64,000 nt of DNA from Flagellimonas eckloniae (GTDB lineage: Bacteria > Bacteroidota > Bacteroidia > Flavobacteriales > Flavobacteriaceae). The DNA is taken from positions 3,823,501 to 3,887,500 of the forward strand of contig NZ_LCTZ01000002.1 in assembly GCF_001413955.1 (NCBI RefSeq). Reading direction: 5' to 3'. The notes under the pieces are model-generated. The model searched no databases and was not told where the DNA came from. It saw nothing but the letters and a program-made list of their open reading frames with translations. Below, piece by piece: positions 31,501 through 40,431 of this stretch. The translations under genes and the position numbers were made by a program. Numbering within the stretch: the stretch's first letter is position 1; every line of letters begins with the position of its first letter.

Positions 31501-31891
31501 ATGGTCCTCCACTCGAAGTCCACCCATCACAATTGTGTACTCCAAAACTTAAACCTAAGCGTTCACACTCGGCTGCAGCATGACCGATTATTTCAATATG
31601 CTCAGGGGAATTAAAGATTATATTGCCTTCAGGAATTCTATGGGATACGTTGAACAAAATGATTCCACCAATACCTGCTTCGACCATAGCTTCCAAATCT
31701 TTTGTTACACCTACTTTGCTCATATTGCCATTCATGATATGGTACCATGTTCTTGGTCTGGCTTCTTCTGGAGGATTTTTAAACTTGACTTCTAGATTTG
31801 AAGTTGTCATTTGCCCATACGAGCACGGCCCAAACAATACAAAACCAAATAGGATTAAAAATCTGATGCCTAAAGGATAAAAGGTTTTCAT
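28520..31891 (-). CDS. GH106 alpha-L-rhamnosidase (paralogue 2)
   Basis: An 1123-residue exported GH106 enzyme, signal ending CSYGQ. It parallels the protein at 21972-25325 throughout: FKNPPEEARPRTWYHIMNGNM, GIGGIILFNVSHRIP, LSFGVHNCDGWTSSGGPW, YIEIDSYEVGGQNW, GINEFMFHRYAHQANTNVAP and a C-terminal NRLIGDENYPN. The two therefore arose by duplication or by transfer of related genes. It is flanked by a GH106-like gene 12 bp upstream and GH2 3 bp downstream. The two paralogues probably differ in the rhamnose linkage or sulfation that they accept (inference). Confidence 0.92.
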   Translation of the reverse strand: MKTFYPLGIRFLILFGFVLFGPCSYGQMTTSNLEVKFKNPPEEARPRTWYHIMNGNMSKVGVTKDLEAMVEAGIGGIILFNVSHRIPEGNIIFNSPEHIEIIGHAAAECERLGLSFGVHNCDGWTSSGGPWVTPEHSMKQVVFSETITDGGHVNLMLKTPSQRGDFYQDIAVLAYPAFASEINDAKLLPKLSSSNTDLNLAVLTNGKIDNRTFLKAEGNTPWIQFSYESPFTLRSLYINFEKAISAKGKVVLQTSKNGIDFNTISELKLLRQGKKEHGIDMSFDGITSRFFRIQSEIALDISEIKLSSTQRFDNMLARTSLFKLENHRIPEIKASNKSMVVQKKDIINLTNAMTKNGQLTTQLPEGKWSIMRFGYTITGAVNSPASDAGRGWEVDKMNRESFKTFYDGYVKNVIDISKPVAPNALQYIEIDSYEVGGQNWTKGYENQFNSELGYNILDYLPLYAGRYINDAETTERILWDIRNFNSKMMTDNYFEYFTELCHKDGLISYIEPYSFNASFNELDAARKVDIPMGEFWMHQRYQTETAVSGARIYGKNIISAESFSARPEVNWKGHPGSLKLTGDKAWTLGINEFMFHRYAHQANTNVAPGMTMSQWGSHIDRTQTWWDNAGKSWFKYLARGQFMLRQGTPVSRVLTFVGDGSPNSIVKRNALKLPNHINFDCVNTDALLNRVTSTNGKLVFPDGLTYDVLQLFNTKEIYLSTLKRIAELSKQGVVIIGEKPKELGGFKITEEDKKAFTNLVGIIWNSPSTYVEITDWDALFKKHNIPIDLLIEDGEDINYIHRKTAEKDIYFFFNPDTTTTKRTYRCTFNVNGKIPELWNQMTGKITKLSAFEHENGKTFVDITLPAEGSTFIVFREISNGINSIQPNSIKAYSNIKSTLSNKNAIQFEINKNGTYDFLLKDGNSKTISIKDLPKALDISKDWEVTFPDIKFKDNAFSFSNLIDWTTHKGEVIKYYSGTATYVKTFNIKDEMLAKGQKITIDLGQVNIAAKVVLNDTNLGVLWKAPFIIDATSALKKGENTIKIEITNQWTNRLIGDENYPNISGYELSMDKMPDWYINNKPANLGERSTFTVYPFYEQGDELLPAGLIGPIRIIPSVIQLLEP

Positions 31892-31903
31892 TATGATTAG
31901 GTT

Positions 31904-34180
31904 TTATTTCGAAATCCAAAAGGTCGAACTCACTGGTTTGAGTGTTAAATAACACTTGGTGTACTCATGACCATCTATTTTAAAATGGGTTATGTTTTTC
32001 AGTTCAAGAATTTCTCCATTATGGGGGTTGGCGTTGTTCAAGTACAATGTTCCTTTTAGAGTGACTTCTGTACGGATGGTTTCATCACTGGAGTTGGAAA
32101 AGTAAAAAATGTCTATTCCATCCTTGATTTTGTGAATATAGGAGAATTTGCCAAAGTCAGTTGATAACACTGGGTTTGGTGAAAACTGGACATCTGGTAT
32201 AAGGTGCTGGCTAATCGCTTTTGAGATGTTTTCTTTATCTGGGATAGGAATGAATACAGCATGTCCTCCATTATCATTTGAATTTGTCCGAACTTTAGAG
32301 GTGTCCAGAGCCAGTGAATTGACATCAAAAATTTCACGGACAAGATTTATGACCTTTTCGTCCTCTCCCATCTCTGAAGATTTGAAAGGTAATTGGGTCG
32401 TAGCAACTACTAAACCTCCCTGACTATAATAATCCTTTATCTTTTCAAGGGTTTTATAAGAGATTACATTACAACCAGAAATAATCAGTGCTTTATATTC
32501 TTGTTTGTTTTCAGCATTGTTTAGGCGGATACTTCCTGGTTGGATACTGTACTTTTCTTCCAAAAAATATTCTGGATGGATAAATGTAAAATCTTGCCGA
32601 ATGTCATTGGTCAATAACCCGCTAATTTCTTGGTAGTCGGTTTCTGGAGATACAAAAAAACCTTGTCTCGGATTTTCAGGATCATCAAAACGAAACCACC
32701 CTGCCAGTTCTTCAAAAGGATAAAAAACGCCCACATCAGCAACTCGTCTACCACCTTGCAATAGCATGCATGACCTTCCAACGAAATTGGAATATGTTGG
32801 TAGGGCAGGAGCTATCTTTTCACTGTAGGGCGAAACCAAAGGCTGAATATAAACCTGTTCTGGATTGTACCATAATCCGTGGGGGACAGCAAAATTTACG
32901 CCGCGTGAAAACAAATCCATCATAGAGCGGTAAAGCATCAATGAATCAAAAACCTTTTCTTTATAGGCACCATAGATTTCGGTGGCGACAATGGGCCTGT
33001 CATAGTAATCAGCTGCTGAACTTATTAATTTATGTCCATCTTGACCAAATTGATACCATTTAATGGCATCAGTTAGTGGAACAGCGGTATGCCTAAAAAA
33101 TTTGAAAATATCACCGTTCATATCTATGGGGGTAGGGTCATAATTACCTGGTGGATGTCCCGTATCTTTGAGTCCGTTCTTTTTGGTCCATTCACCGACC
33201 AATTTTGGAAATCCTTCCGCTAATAGTTCCGCTCTTGTGTTAAAAAATGCGTGGCGTACAGATTCGGTTTTTGGACCAATGTTGTACCACAAGGCAGGAT
33301 ACCAAGGTTTGGGGTCATACCCATTTAATTCCTCAAACTTTTCATTGAAACGACCAGTCCATGTTCTAGGGTGTCTCCAAAAACCGATATCATCAAAAAA
33401 GGTCATTTTGATGGCGTTTCCAAAGTATGATTCAAAGTTGGCTTTGTAAACATCATAGGTTAATCGTATCATTTCCCTAACTGCAGTAGTATCTAAATAG
33501 TCCACTACGGGAAATGCCTTATGGTGACTGTCTTTAACTATAGGAAAATACATGATATTCCATTCACCCTGAGGTACTTTCCAAGAGAGAAAACCTTTGT
33601 TTACAGATGCTGTAAGCTCAATTCTTTCCAATGTTTTTTGGTTCATGGCAACCACAGAAAGAAGTTTTCCGTCAGGCACTCTCTCATTAAAATCGGTTGG
33701 ACCCTTTACCAGCTTTTCTATTTTATCCAAACGCTTCATAGTATGTTGTGGAAAAAGTTCTCCGAGCTTACCACCTGCCATTCCACTTGGAAAATCATTA
33801 TCATCGTATAAAATTACCTGCATGTCCAATTCTTCAGCAGTGTCCAAAACATCTTGAAAGCGTTCTAAATATTGGGGTGAAAGAAATTTAGGTGTTGTAC
33901 CAGGGCGCCCATCTTTTTTTGGAGCCAGGGGTAAAACGCTTATGCCACTAAAACCTCCCAACTCTCTGGCGTCCTTCATTTGCTTTTTAATACCTTCCGT
34001 AGTGAGTTCACCATTGATGTGCCAAAAAGGCATTGGTTTATAATCGTCTGGTGGATTTTGAAAATCTTGAATGAACTTGTTGGTTAAAGGCCTACCTTTT
34101 GGTTTGCAAGAATAAAAGGATACGCCTAAGACAATGGTAAAAAAGATTAAAATTGATGTTTTTTTGAAAATTTGATACAT
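31904..34180 (-). CDS. GH106-like (divergent alpha-L-rhamnosidase-type) protein, lipoprotein
   Basis: A 758-residue lipoprotein (signal ending VSFYSC). It opens like GH106 (FQNPPDDYKPMPFWHINGELTTEGI) but is about 360 residues shorter than its neighbours and lacks the C-terminal GH2-like sandwich. The barrel region shows FSGISVLPLAPKKDG, LDMQVILYDDNDFPSGMAGG, MTFFDDIGFWRHPRTW, RPIVATEIYGAYK and a glutamine-amidotransferase-like segment (YKALIISGCNVISYKTLEKI). It probably hydrolyses a rhamnosyl or related linkage. Four bp upstream lies the end of a degraded reading frame (34185-34299). Confidence 0.7.
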   Translation of the reverse strand: MYQIFKKTSILIFFTIVLGVSFYSCKPKGRPLTNKFIQDFQNPPDDYKPMPFWHINGELTTEGIKKQMKDARELGGFSGISVLPLAPKKDGRPGTTPKFLSPQYLERFQDVLDTAEELDMQVILYDDNDFPSGMAGGKLGELFPQHTMKRLDKIEKLVKGPTDFNERVPDGKLLSVVAMNQKTLERIELTASVNKGFLSWKVPQGEWNIMYFPIVKDSHHKAFPVVDYLDTTAVREMIRLTYDVYKANFESYFGNAIKMTFFDDIGFWRHPRTWTGRFNEKFEELNGYDPKPWYPALWYNIGPKTESVRHAFFNTRAELLAEGFPKLVGEWTKKNGLKDTGHPPGNYDPTPIDMNGDIFKFFRHTAVPLTDAIKWYQFGQDGHKLISSAADYYDRPIVATEIYGAYKEKVFDSLMLYRSMMDLFSRGVNFAVPHGLWYNPEQVYIQPLVSPYSEKIAPALPTYSNFVGRSCMLLQGGRRVADVGVFYPFEELAGWFRFDDPENPRQGFFVSPETDYQEISGLLTNDIRQDFTFIHPEYFLEEKYSIQPGSIRLNNAENKQEYKALIISGCNVISYKTLEKIKDYYSQGGLVVATTQLPFKSSEMGEDEKVINLVREIFDVNSLALDTSKVRTNSNDNGGHAVFIPIPDKENISKAISQHLIPDVQFSPNPVLSTDFGKFSYIHKIKDGIDIFYFSNSSDETIRTEVTLKGTLYLNNANPHNGEILELKNITHFKIDGHEYTKCYLTLKPVSSTFWISK

Positions 34181-34184
34181 GTGT

Positions 34185-34299
34185 TTAGTCTTTGGTTATT
34201 TTACTGCTCCACCAGTCTTCGTTCGGTTTAAAATCAGAGGATAACAATTTTTGGCGCTGTTCATCTAAGCTTCTAACTTGACATGCTAATCTGTTGATT
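34185..34299 (-). pseudogene. C-terminal remnant of an unidentified coding sequence
   Basis: On the minus strand, between the CBM-like gene and the GH106-like gene, an open frame of 37 codons reads INRLACQVRSLDEQRQ..., then FKPNEDWWSSKITKD and TAA at 34185-34187. It ends 4 nt before the next ATG, as a genuine operon junction would, but has no start of its own. It is out of frame with the gene ending at 34300. It is most simply the tail left by a deletion or frameshift. The family is not recognised. Confidence 0.4.
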
Positions 34300-35526
34300 T
34301 TATGGGTTTTTTATATGGCTCAGCAATAGATTTTTCACTTCCTTTCCCTTTCCAACTGGTGCAAAAATGATTCCTGCCCATCTGGCCCTTGCCCATTCTT
34401 TCCCGTCAGTACTTCCTATTTTTGAGACAACAGTAACTTTATCACCTTTATTCAATTGTACATTCTCCCATAATGCATTGAATGCTTCACCTTCTTCGAA
34501 CATTTTTTGGGTTAGGCTGGGCGAATAAGAGCCAAGTTCCGTACCATTGATGAGCAGTGTAAAAGTTGATTGTCCGTCGTTTTCACCAACACCAACAAAT
34601 ACTACATCATAGTTTGCACTTTTAAAAGTAAAATCTGTTGTGGTACTTGCTTCTTTGTTTTTATTTGGATTAATGGCAAGCCACCGACCACCTGTGTCTT
34701 TGTAATATCCGGTTCCTTCAATTGGAAAATCATCTACAGGTAATGTCTTGTTCTCAATAACCGAAGCACCTATGGTCTGAAAATATGATGGTTCTGTCCA
34801 TAAAAGCGTTACTCTAGCTCCTTTATCTTTTGGTACATAGTTTCTATCCTTTGTTAGTATAAACTTATCGAACTCAAAGCCGTCTTCACGCATACTTAAC
34901 TGAATGTCGTGAACACCACTTTTTTCAATATCTAAGTAAATTTGATAGGGTACTCCACAATGCACTTCTTTTGTTCGTTGTTTACTATCCCATGTCCATT
35001 CATTTTTTCCTTCGCACCACTGCATGCGTTGCCCATTTTCAGGCCAAGTCCCATTAAGGCCTACGTGAATACCATTATCCTCGCTGCCCGTACTGAAGGC
35101 ACGCATCCAAAGATAATATCTACCCGGATTGTTGAAGTTGACCTTGTAGTGCAACACTTCTAGCTTACCTGGTTCATTTGAGAAGTTTTCTCCATGGATA
35201 AGCTTGTCGGCGTGAGTCGCTCTAGTATCTGGCAGAATTTCAAGATAGGTGTTGTTGCTTGCTTGGCTGGCATGGTTGTCATCTCCATCTAGTCCCGCAA
35301 ATGGTGCTTCATGTATGGTGGTTCGGTACCATTGGCGAATCTCAGATTTACTTTGTTTGTAATAATATTCCGCTTCTATGGCTACAAGCCCATTTTTTTC
35401 TTCGAAAAAGTTTTCTTCACCAACAATAGGAGCAGTATATATTGATTTTTCGCTCTGGGCCTGCATATTAAAACAAGAGGCTACGATGTTCAAAAAAATA
35501 AAGCATATCAGATTTGTCGAACGCAT
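34300..35526 (-). CDS. Exported protein with GH115-C/CBM-like and second beta-sandwich domain
   Basis: A 408-residue protein with a signal peptide ending NMQAQ. Residues about 45-215 resemble the C-terminal domain of GH115 enzymes (NGLVAIEAEYYYKQ, RYYLWMRAFSTGSEDNGIHVGLNGTWPENG, MQWCEGKNEWTWDS, VHDIQLSMREDGFEFDKFILT). Residues about 255-395 form another carbohydrate-binding-like sandwich. The GH115 catalytic barrel is absent, so this may be a stand-alone glycan-binding protein or the remains of a larger enzyme. The reading frame is intact. It is first in the unit 35526-25460, behind operator 5. Confidence 0.65.
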   Translation of the reverse strand: MRSTNLICFIFLNIVASCFNMQAQSEKSIYTAPIVGEENFFEEKNGLVAIEAEYYYKQSKSEIRQWYRTTIHEAPFAGLDGDDNHASQASNNTYLEILPDTRATHADKLIHGENFSNEPGKLEVLHYKVNFNNPGRYYLWMRAFSTGSEDNGIHVGLNGTWPENGQRMQWCEGKNEWTWDSKQRTKEVHCGVPYQIYLDIEKSGVHDIQLSMREDGFEFDKFILTKDRNYVPKDKGARVTLLWTEPSYFQTIGASVIENKTLPVDDFPIEGTGYYKDTGGRWLAINPNKNKEASTTTDFTFKSANYDVVFVGVGENDGQSTFTLLINGTELGSYSPSLTQKMFEEGEAFNALWENVQLNKGDKVTVVSKIGSTDGKEWARARWAGIIFAPVGKGKEVKNLLLSHIKNP

Positions 35527-35581
35527 GATATAAGCTAAAATTTAGAAGAGGTATGACTTATAGAAAATAAATATCTCATCA

Positions 35582-35626
35582 GCAAGCTACCATTTTTCCC
35601 TAATTAAGGTATCCTGTGGTATGCTG
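35582..35626 (-). promoter_or_regulatory. Operator/promoter 5 (leftward half of the divergent region)
   Basis: Minus strand CAGCATA-CCA-CAGGATA at 35610-35626, with TAGCTTGC at 35582-35589 exactly 20 nt downstream. It is 84 bp from the ATG at 35526 and should drive the CBM-like, GH106-like, GH106 and GH2 genes. Confidence 0.72.
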
Positions 35627-35712
35627 TTCCAATAGTAATGGATTAAGCTACTTGGTATTTTTTGTTTTTAAGACACCTATTATTAACCATATGGAAGACT
35701 TACCTTGATATG

Positions 35713-35756
35713 CATGTAACCACAGGATAGTTCATAATGGATATTGGGTACCTTTA
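35713..35756 (+). promoter_or_regulatory. Operator/promoter 6 (rightward half of the divergent region)
   Basis: Plus strand proximal half CAGGATA at 35723-35729, weak distal half CATGTAA at 35713-35719, and TACCTTTA at 35749-35756, 19 nt downstream. The ATG of the 3-keto-glycoside hydrolase gene follows at 35775. With operator 5 it gives a divergent pair about 90 bp apart. Confidence 0.65.
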
Positions 35757-35774
35757 AGACTTAAATTTTTATAG

Positions 35775-37169
35775 ATGAAAACGATTTTTAACAACCTAAA
35801 TGTTTGTTTGCGATACTTTTCATTAGTATCGGTTTTTGTTTTAATGTCAAGCTGTGATGATAACTCTAAAGACCATCTTACTCCTATTTTTGATGGAGAT
35901 ACATTGCAAGGCTGGCATACCGTAGGAGGCAAGGCTACTTATAAAGTTGATAATGGTGAAATCGTGGGCACCACCGTTGCCAATACACCAAACACTTTTT
36001 TGGCTACTGATTCGCTGTACACTGATTTTATCTTGGAATTGGATTTTAAAACTGATTCCGTATCTAACTCCGGGGTTCAAATCAGGAGTAATAGCTTTCC
36101 TTGGTACCGTAATGGTATTGTCCATGGATATCAAGTAGAGATAGACCCTTCAAAAAGGGCTTGGAGCGGTGGCATCTATGATGAAAAAAGAAGGAAATGG
36201 CTTTGTCCACTTAATGGAAATCCAGAAGCTCAAAAAGCATATAAACCAAACGATTGGAACCATTATCGCATAGAGGCCATAGGCGATACCATTAAAACTT
36301 GGATCAATGGAGTGCCCGCTGCACATTTGATTGATGACATGACGAACGAAGGTTTCATTGCCCTGCAGGTGCACAGTATTGGAAAGAGAGGAAAACCAGG
36401 CGTTGATATACGCTGGAAAAACCTTGAATTTATCACTAAAGATGTATCAAGTTATAGTAAATCAATATCCTTAGCACCTATAATTACCAAAAATCAATTG
36501 ACTTTTCAAGAGAAGAAAGATGGGTGGCAAATGCTATGGGACGGTAAAACAACCAATGGTTGGAGAGGAGCTAAATTAGAGGAATTTCCTGAAACTGGCT
36601 GGGAAATTGAGGATGGTGTGTTGACCGTTCTGGCAAGTGGTGGTGGTGAATCTGAAGCTGGTGGGGATATTGTGACCAAAAAGCTTTATGGAGATTTTGA
36701 AATGAAGACCGATTTTAAGATTACGGAAGGTGCCAATAGCGGTATTAAATATTATGTGGATACCGAACTGAATAAAGGAGAAGGCTCCTCTATTGGATTG
36801 GAGTTTCAAATCTTGGACGATGAACGGCATCCCGATGCTAAATTGGGAAACCACGAGGGAAGCAGGACTGTAGGTTCGCTATATGATTTGATTCAAGCAG
36901 ATACCAATAAACATATGAACCCTATTGGGGAATGGAATACCGCCCATATCGTTTCTAAAGAGAATAAGGTTGAACATTGGCTCAATGGTGTAAAGGTACT
37001 TGAATACGAGCGTGGCAGTGAAGACTTTTTACAATTGGTAAGTGAAAGCAAGTATAAGGATTGGCCCAATTTTGGACTTTTGGAAAAAGGAAACATCCTT
37101 CTTCAAGATCATGGTGACCGGGTTTCTTTCAAAAACATCAAAATAAAAACGTATGAGCAAGCAGAATAG
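35775..37169 (+). CDS. Tandem DUF1080 (3-keto-disaccharide hydrolase-type) lipoprotein
   Basis: A 464-residue lipoprotein (VLMSSC). Two PF06439 jelly-roll domains follow one another. The first spans about residues 36-220 ([55 protein letters not shown]). The second spans about 250-462 ([45 protein letters not shown]). Family members hydrolyse 3-keto-glycosides after oxidation by Gfo/Idh/MocA enzymes. The next gene, which overlaps it by 17 bp, encodes exactly such an oxidoreductase. The pair therefore suggests an oxidative glycoside-cleavage step in the periplasm. Confidence 0.85.
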   Translation: MKTIFNNLNVCLRYFSLVSVFVLMSSCDDNSKDHLTPIFDGDTLQGWHTVGGKATYKVDNGEIVGTTVANTPNTFLATDSLYTDFILELDFKTDSVSNSGVQIRSNSFPWYRNGIVHGYQVEIDPSKRAWSGGIYDEKRRKWLCPLNGNPEAQKAYKPNDWNHYRIEAIGDTIKTWINGVPAAHLIDDMTNEGFIALQVHSIGKRGKPGVDIRWKNLEFITKDVSSYSKSISLAPIITKNQLTFQEKKDGWQMLWDGKTTNGWRGAKLEEFPETGWEIEDGVLTVLASGGGESEAGGDIVTKKLYGDFEMKTDFKITEGANSGIKYYVDTELNKGEGSSIGLEFQILDDERHPDAKLGNHEGSRTVGSLYDLIQADTNKHMNPIGEWNTAHIVSKENKVEHWLNGVKVLEYERGSEDFLQLVSESKYKDWPNFGLLEKGNILLQDHGDRVSFKNIKIKTYEQAE

Positions 37170-38502
37170 AAGGGATTTTGTGAAAAAATCCGCATTAGGT
37201 GGACTAGGTCTAGTAAGTGCCTCCGCTATGTCGATGAGTGCCAAAAGCTATCGAAATATTATAGGTGCCAACGACCGACTTCATGTTGCCATTGCCGGTT
37301 TAGGCCGAAGGTTGGGTGCTTTTTATGATCCTATTGCACATAAAAAAAGTAACGTCCGCTTATTATATCTATGTGACCCCATGGAAAGTCAAATGACCAA
37401 GGCAGCCACCAAGTTTAAAGAGCATATTGATTATGCGCCAAAACTTGAGAAAGATATTTTCAAGGTATTGGATGATGACAAAGTCGATGTTCTAATCAAT
37501 TCCACCCCCGACCATTGGCACACTCCCGGTTCTATTATGGCCTTGAAGTCGGGGAAGCATGTATATGTTGAAAAACCCAGTAGTTGTACCATGGAAGAGA
37601 ATGAGCTTTTAGTGGAAGCTGCTAAAAAGTATGATAAGGTAGTGCAGATGGGCAATCAGCAACGTTCATCTGGTCAAACTCAAGAAATTATCAAAAAAAT
37701 ACACGATAAAGCTATCGGTGATGCCTACAAAGCCGTCGCTTTTTATAGTAATGGAAGAGGGGCGGTACCGCTTCAGAAAAAGGCAGCGGTTCCTGAGGGC
37801 TTGGATTGGAATCTTTGGCAAGGTCCTGCAGTACATCGCGAGTATACTTCAGAAACCTGGAACTACAACTGGCACTGGTACGGATGGAACTATGCCACCG
37901 CCGAAATGGGCAATAATGCTACACATGAGTTGGATATAGCCCGTTGGGCCTTAAATGTAAACTTTCCGCAGATGGTAGAAGTAGAGTCCGCCAAGAGGCA
38001 TTTTGTGGACGATGGTTGGGAGATGTATGATACCATGTTGGCCAGATTTACCTTTGAGGATAACAAACAAATTGAATGGGATGGCAAAAGCAGAAATGCC
38101 TACAATACATATGGTAGTGGTCGAGGTGTTATTATTTATGGTACCGAAGGAATAGTATTTGTGAACCGTAGCCACCATAAGCTGTACGACAGAAAAGGAG
38201 AGCTTGTTGAGGAAAGTAAGGGCAAAACAGATGAATCTGGTATAGCGTTGGGCGGCGGCGGTAATATGTCTACCACACATGTCATGAACTTTTTTGACAC
38301 GGTTAGAGGCAAGGCAACTTTAAATGCACCAATTGACGATGCCAACATATCTATGGCCATGGTTCATTATGCAAACGTCTCATCAAGAATCAATGAAAAC
38401 TTTGAGATTGATAGTAAAAGTGGTACAATGTTCAACCGAAAAGCGATGAAACATTGGGGAAAACCTTATGAAGAATCGTGGAAAAGTAAATTTTTACTCT
38501 AA
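37153..38502 (+). CDS. Gfo/Idh/MocA family oxidoreductase with Tat signal
   Basis: A 449-residue oxidoreductase with a Tat-type leader ([13 protein letters not shown]). The Rossmann region begins [31 protein letters not shown] and [12 protein letters not shown] hold the EKP motif, and [16 protein letters not shown] the C-terminal His-containing motif. It likely oxidises a glycoside (C3 oxidation is expected from its coupling with the DUF1080 protein, inference). The gene overlaps its partner by 17 bp, indicating translational coupling. It is distinct from the second family member at 11192-12502 (different C-terminal half). Confidence 0.9.
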   Translation: MSKQNRRDFVKKSALGGLGLVSASAMSMSAKSYRNIIGANDRLHVAIAGLGRRLGAFYDPIAHKKSNVRLLYLCDPMESQMTKAATKFKEHIDYAPKLEKDIFKVLDDDKVDVLINSTPDHWHTPGSIMALKSGKHVYVEKPSSCTMEENELLVEAAKKYDKVVQMGNQQRSSGQTQEIIKKIHDKAIGDAYKAVAFYSNGRGAVPLQKKAAVPEGLDWNLWQGPAVHREYTSETWNYNWHWYGWNYATAEMGNNATHELDIARWALNVNFPQMVEVESAKRHFVDDGWEMYDTMLARFTFEDNKQIEWDGKSRNAYNTYGSGRGVIIYGTEGIVFVNRSHHKLYDRKGELVEESKGKTDESGIALGGGGNMSTTHVMNFFDTVRGKATLNAPIDDANISMAMVHYANVSSRINENFEIDSKSGTMFNRKAMKHWGKPYEESWKSKFLL

Positions 38503-38529
38503 TCAGTTAAGTCCTGTAGTAAAGCGTTT

Positions 38530-40377
38530 TTATTTTTTTACAGTAACCAAAGCCACCCAATCTTTAATAGGTTCAATAGGAGGGAGGCCTAAATCAACTG
38601 TGCCACTTGCTTTGGTTACGGTTACCGAACCATCTTTAAGGTCACCGCCATCTCTAGGATTGTACCATTTTATAGCGAAATCTTTATCTGAATCACCTAA
38701 ATCTAAGGATGTAGTTTCAAGTTCCATAGGAAGGTAGATCAGATACACTTCATTTTCTTTAGCAAAACAAAAGCTTATATCGTCTGTTGTGAGTTGGTTG
38801 GCTGGTTCCATTTCCCAAAATGGAATATGGGTTTCAAAAAAGTTAAGCGCATGTCTGTTTTGATCCCAAAATAAATCACGGCTTCTAAAATCTTCACAGG
38901 TAAGATCAGAGTTTGGACTTGCATAACCAAAATACCATTCTACACCAAACCCTCCTGCCATAAGTGTTCCCCATAGTGCATTCGCACGAGCCAAGTTATG
39001 CTCCATGTCCTCGTTATCTGGAAGTAAGGCAATATTTGCCTTGCCCGGTTCATCAACAGAAAGGGCCCATTTTCTGCCCGTAGCATTCGATTTAGTTCTC
39101 CACTTTAATACCCTGGGGGGTACATCTCTGAATTCAGCATCACTTAGTTGTAACGAAGCCCCGGTCAAGGGTGATTGTTCGCCGATGAATTCTTCATAGC
39201 GGTCGTCTTTATTGGGAAAGGTATGCATGACCAAATGGTGTTGATATGGGTCAAGTTTATGAATATAATTGGCCACTTTTAGGACTTCCTTTGTGGGTTG
39301 GTCATTTTCTTCACCTACATTCCAGTTCATGACCAAATGGTGTCCAAAGCGGGCTATAAGCTCTCGATAATATAGTTTTGTCTCTGTGCCAAAAACGCCA
39401 CCATCCATTAAATGGTCAGTTTCTGTCTCGTGTGTTTTAAAATGAAGAAACATACCTTTCGTCTCGGCATATTCAAAGATGCGTTCCCACTGTTCCAGTT
39501 TAGAAACATCCAACCGTGTTTTATGAAAAAAGTTTTCCCACGCCTTTTTGTTCTTTTTGTCACTGGCATAAACCTCATATTCAGCGACGGGCTTTTTTAA
39601 AAGGTATGGAAAAATATTACGGTCATCTCCGTCTACATTGAACGTAAGGAACGAAAACACATTCAATTCTTCGGAGGCCAAGTAATTAATTGCGCCTAAT
39701 AGGTTTTTCCCTTTAGTTTTTTTCCATACATAAGGTTCGGCTGAGGTTTCGAAGTCTTTAGCGTGCGGTTCCCATTTTTTTAAGAAGTCCAACGCATTGG
39801 TAGTGGAATCAAAGTCTTCATAGCCCAACAGATTTTCTGGAGCGTCTACACCTAATTTGATAAAATAGTCCCCAGTTTCTTCAAACTGTAAATAGGACTC
39901 TCCAATATAGTTCAAGCGGCCTTTGGCCCTGTTGTCCTTTCCTGTTTTATTGGTTGTAGTAATTTGAAAACTACCCGATTGCCCATCCATAAATCCTGCG
40001 GACACTCCTTCTTCAGCTGTTTCTGCCACTGCGATTTCATTTCCTTTTTTGAAAGAGACTGTATACATCCATTCCCCAATAGCATCAGGTGTAAACCGAA
40101 CCTGCCAGATATTGCCAGAGGTAGAACTTGTTTCGGCTGCATTGCCGTCCGCTGCATAAAACCCAGGTACAACATAGCTTTTGTTTCCATTTGTAAAAGT
40201 AACATCCAATCGATATTCCAAATAGGGGTTTATCTCTGCAAGTTCATCGGTATCGGGGCCTTCAAATGAAAGGGTAATTTTGTGCCATTTCTTTAGTTCC
40301 CCATTAAACTTAGGTTGCGGTTGTTTTGAACAAGAAATGCATGCTAGTACTAAAAGGAGTAAAAATTTCTGTACCAT
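38530..40377 (-). CDS. DUF5060 glycoside-hydrolase-like lipoprotein
   Basis: A 615-residue lipoprotein (lipobox LACISC). The N-terminal DUF5060 sandwich contains WHKITLSFEGPDTDEL, WQVRFTPDAIGEWMYTVSF. The TIM-barrel part shows RLNYIGESYLQFEETGDYFIKLGVD, FSFLTFNVDGDDRN, LVMNWNVGEENDQPT (a Glu pair suitable for catalysis) and KWALSVDEPG. The C-terminal sandwich with FAIKWYNPRDGGDLKDGS resembles the putative collagen-binding domain found in this group. The substrate is unknown. It is second gene after the sulfatase-GH78 fusion, with a 54 bp gap. Confidence 0.75.
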   Translation of the reverse strand: MVQKFLLLLVLACISCSKQPQPKFNGELKKWHKITLSFEGPDTDELAEINPYLEYRLDVTFTNGNKSYVVPGFYAADGNAAETSSTSGNIWQVRFTPDAIGEWMYTVSFKKGNEIAVAETAEEGVSAGFMDGQSGSFQITTTNKTGKDNRAKGRLNYIGESYLQFEETGDYFIKLGVDAPENLLGYEDFDSTTNALDFLKKWEPHAKDFETSAEPYVWKKTKGKNLLGAINYLASEELNVFSFLTFNVDGDDRNIFPYLLKKPVAEYEVYASDKKNKKAWENFFHKTRLDVSKLEQWERIFEYAETKGMFLHFKTHETETDHLMDGGVFGTETKLYYRELIARFGHHLVMNWNVGEENDQPTKEVLKVANYIHKLDPYQHHLVMHTFPNKDDRYEEFIGEQSPLTGASLQLSDAEFRDVPPRVLKWRTKSNATGRKWALSVDEPGKANIALLPDNEDMEHNLARANALWGTLMAGGFGVEWYFGYASPNSDLTCEDFRSRDLFWDQNRHALNFFETHIPFWEMEPANQLTTDDISFCFAKENEVYLIYLPMELETTSLDLGDSDKDFAIKWYNPRDGGDLKDGSVTVTKASGTVDLGLPPIEPIKDWVALVTVKK

Positions 40378-40431
40378 GTTTACGTTCTTACAGATTAAAA
40401 ATAGAACTCAATCAAAGACCTAAAAACTATC

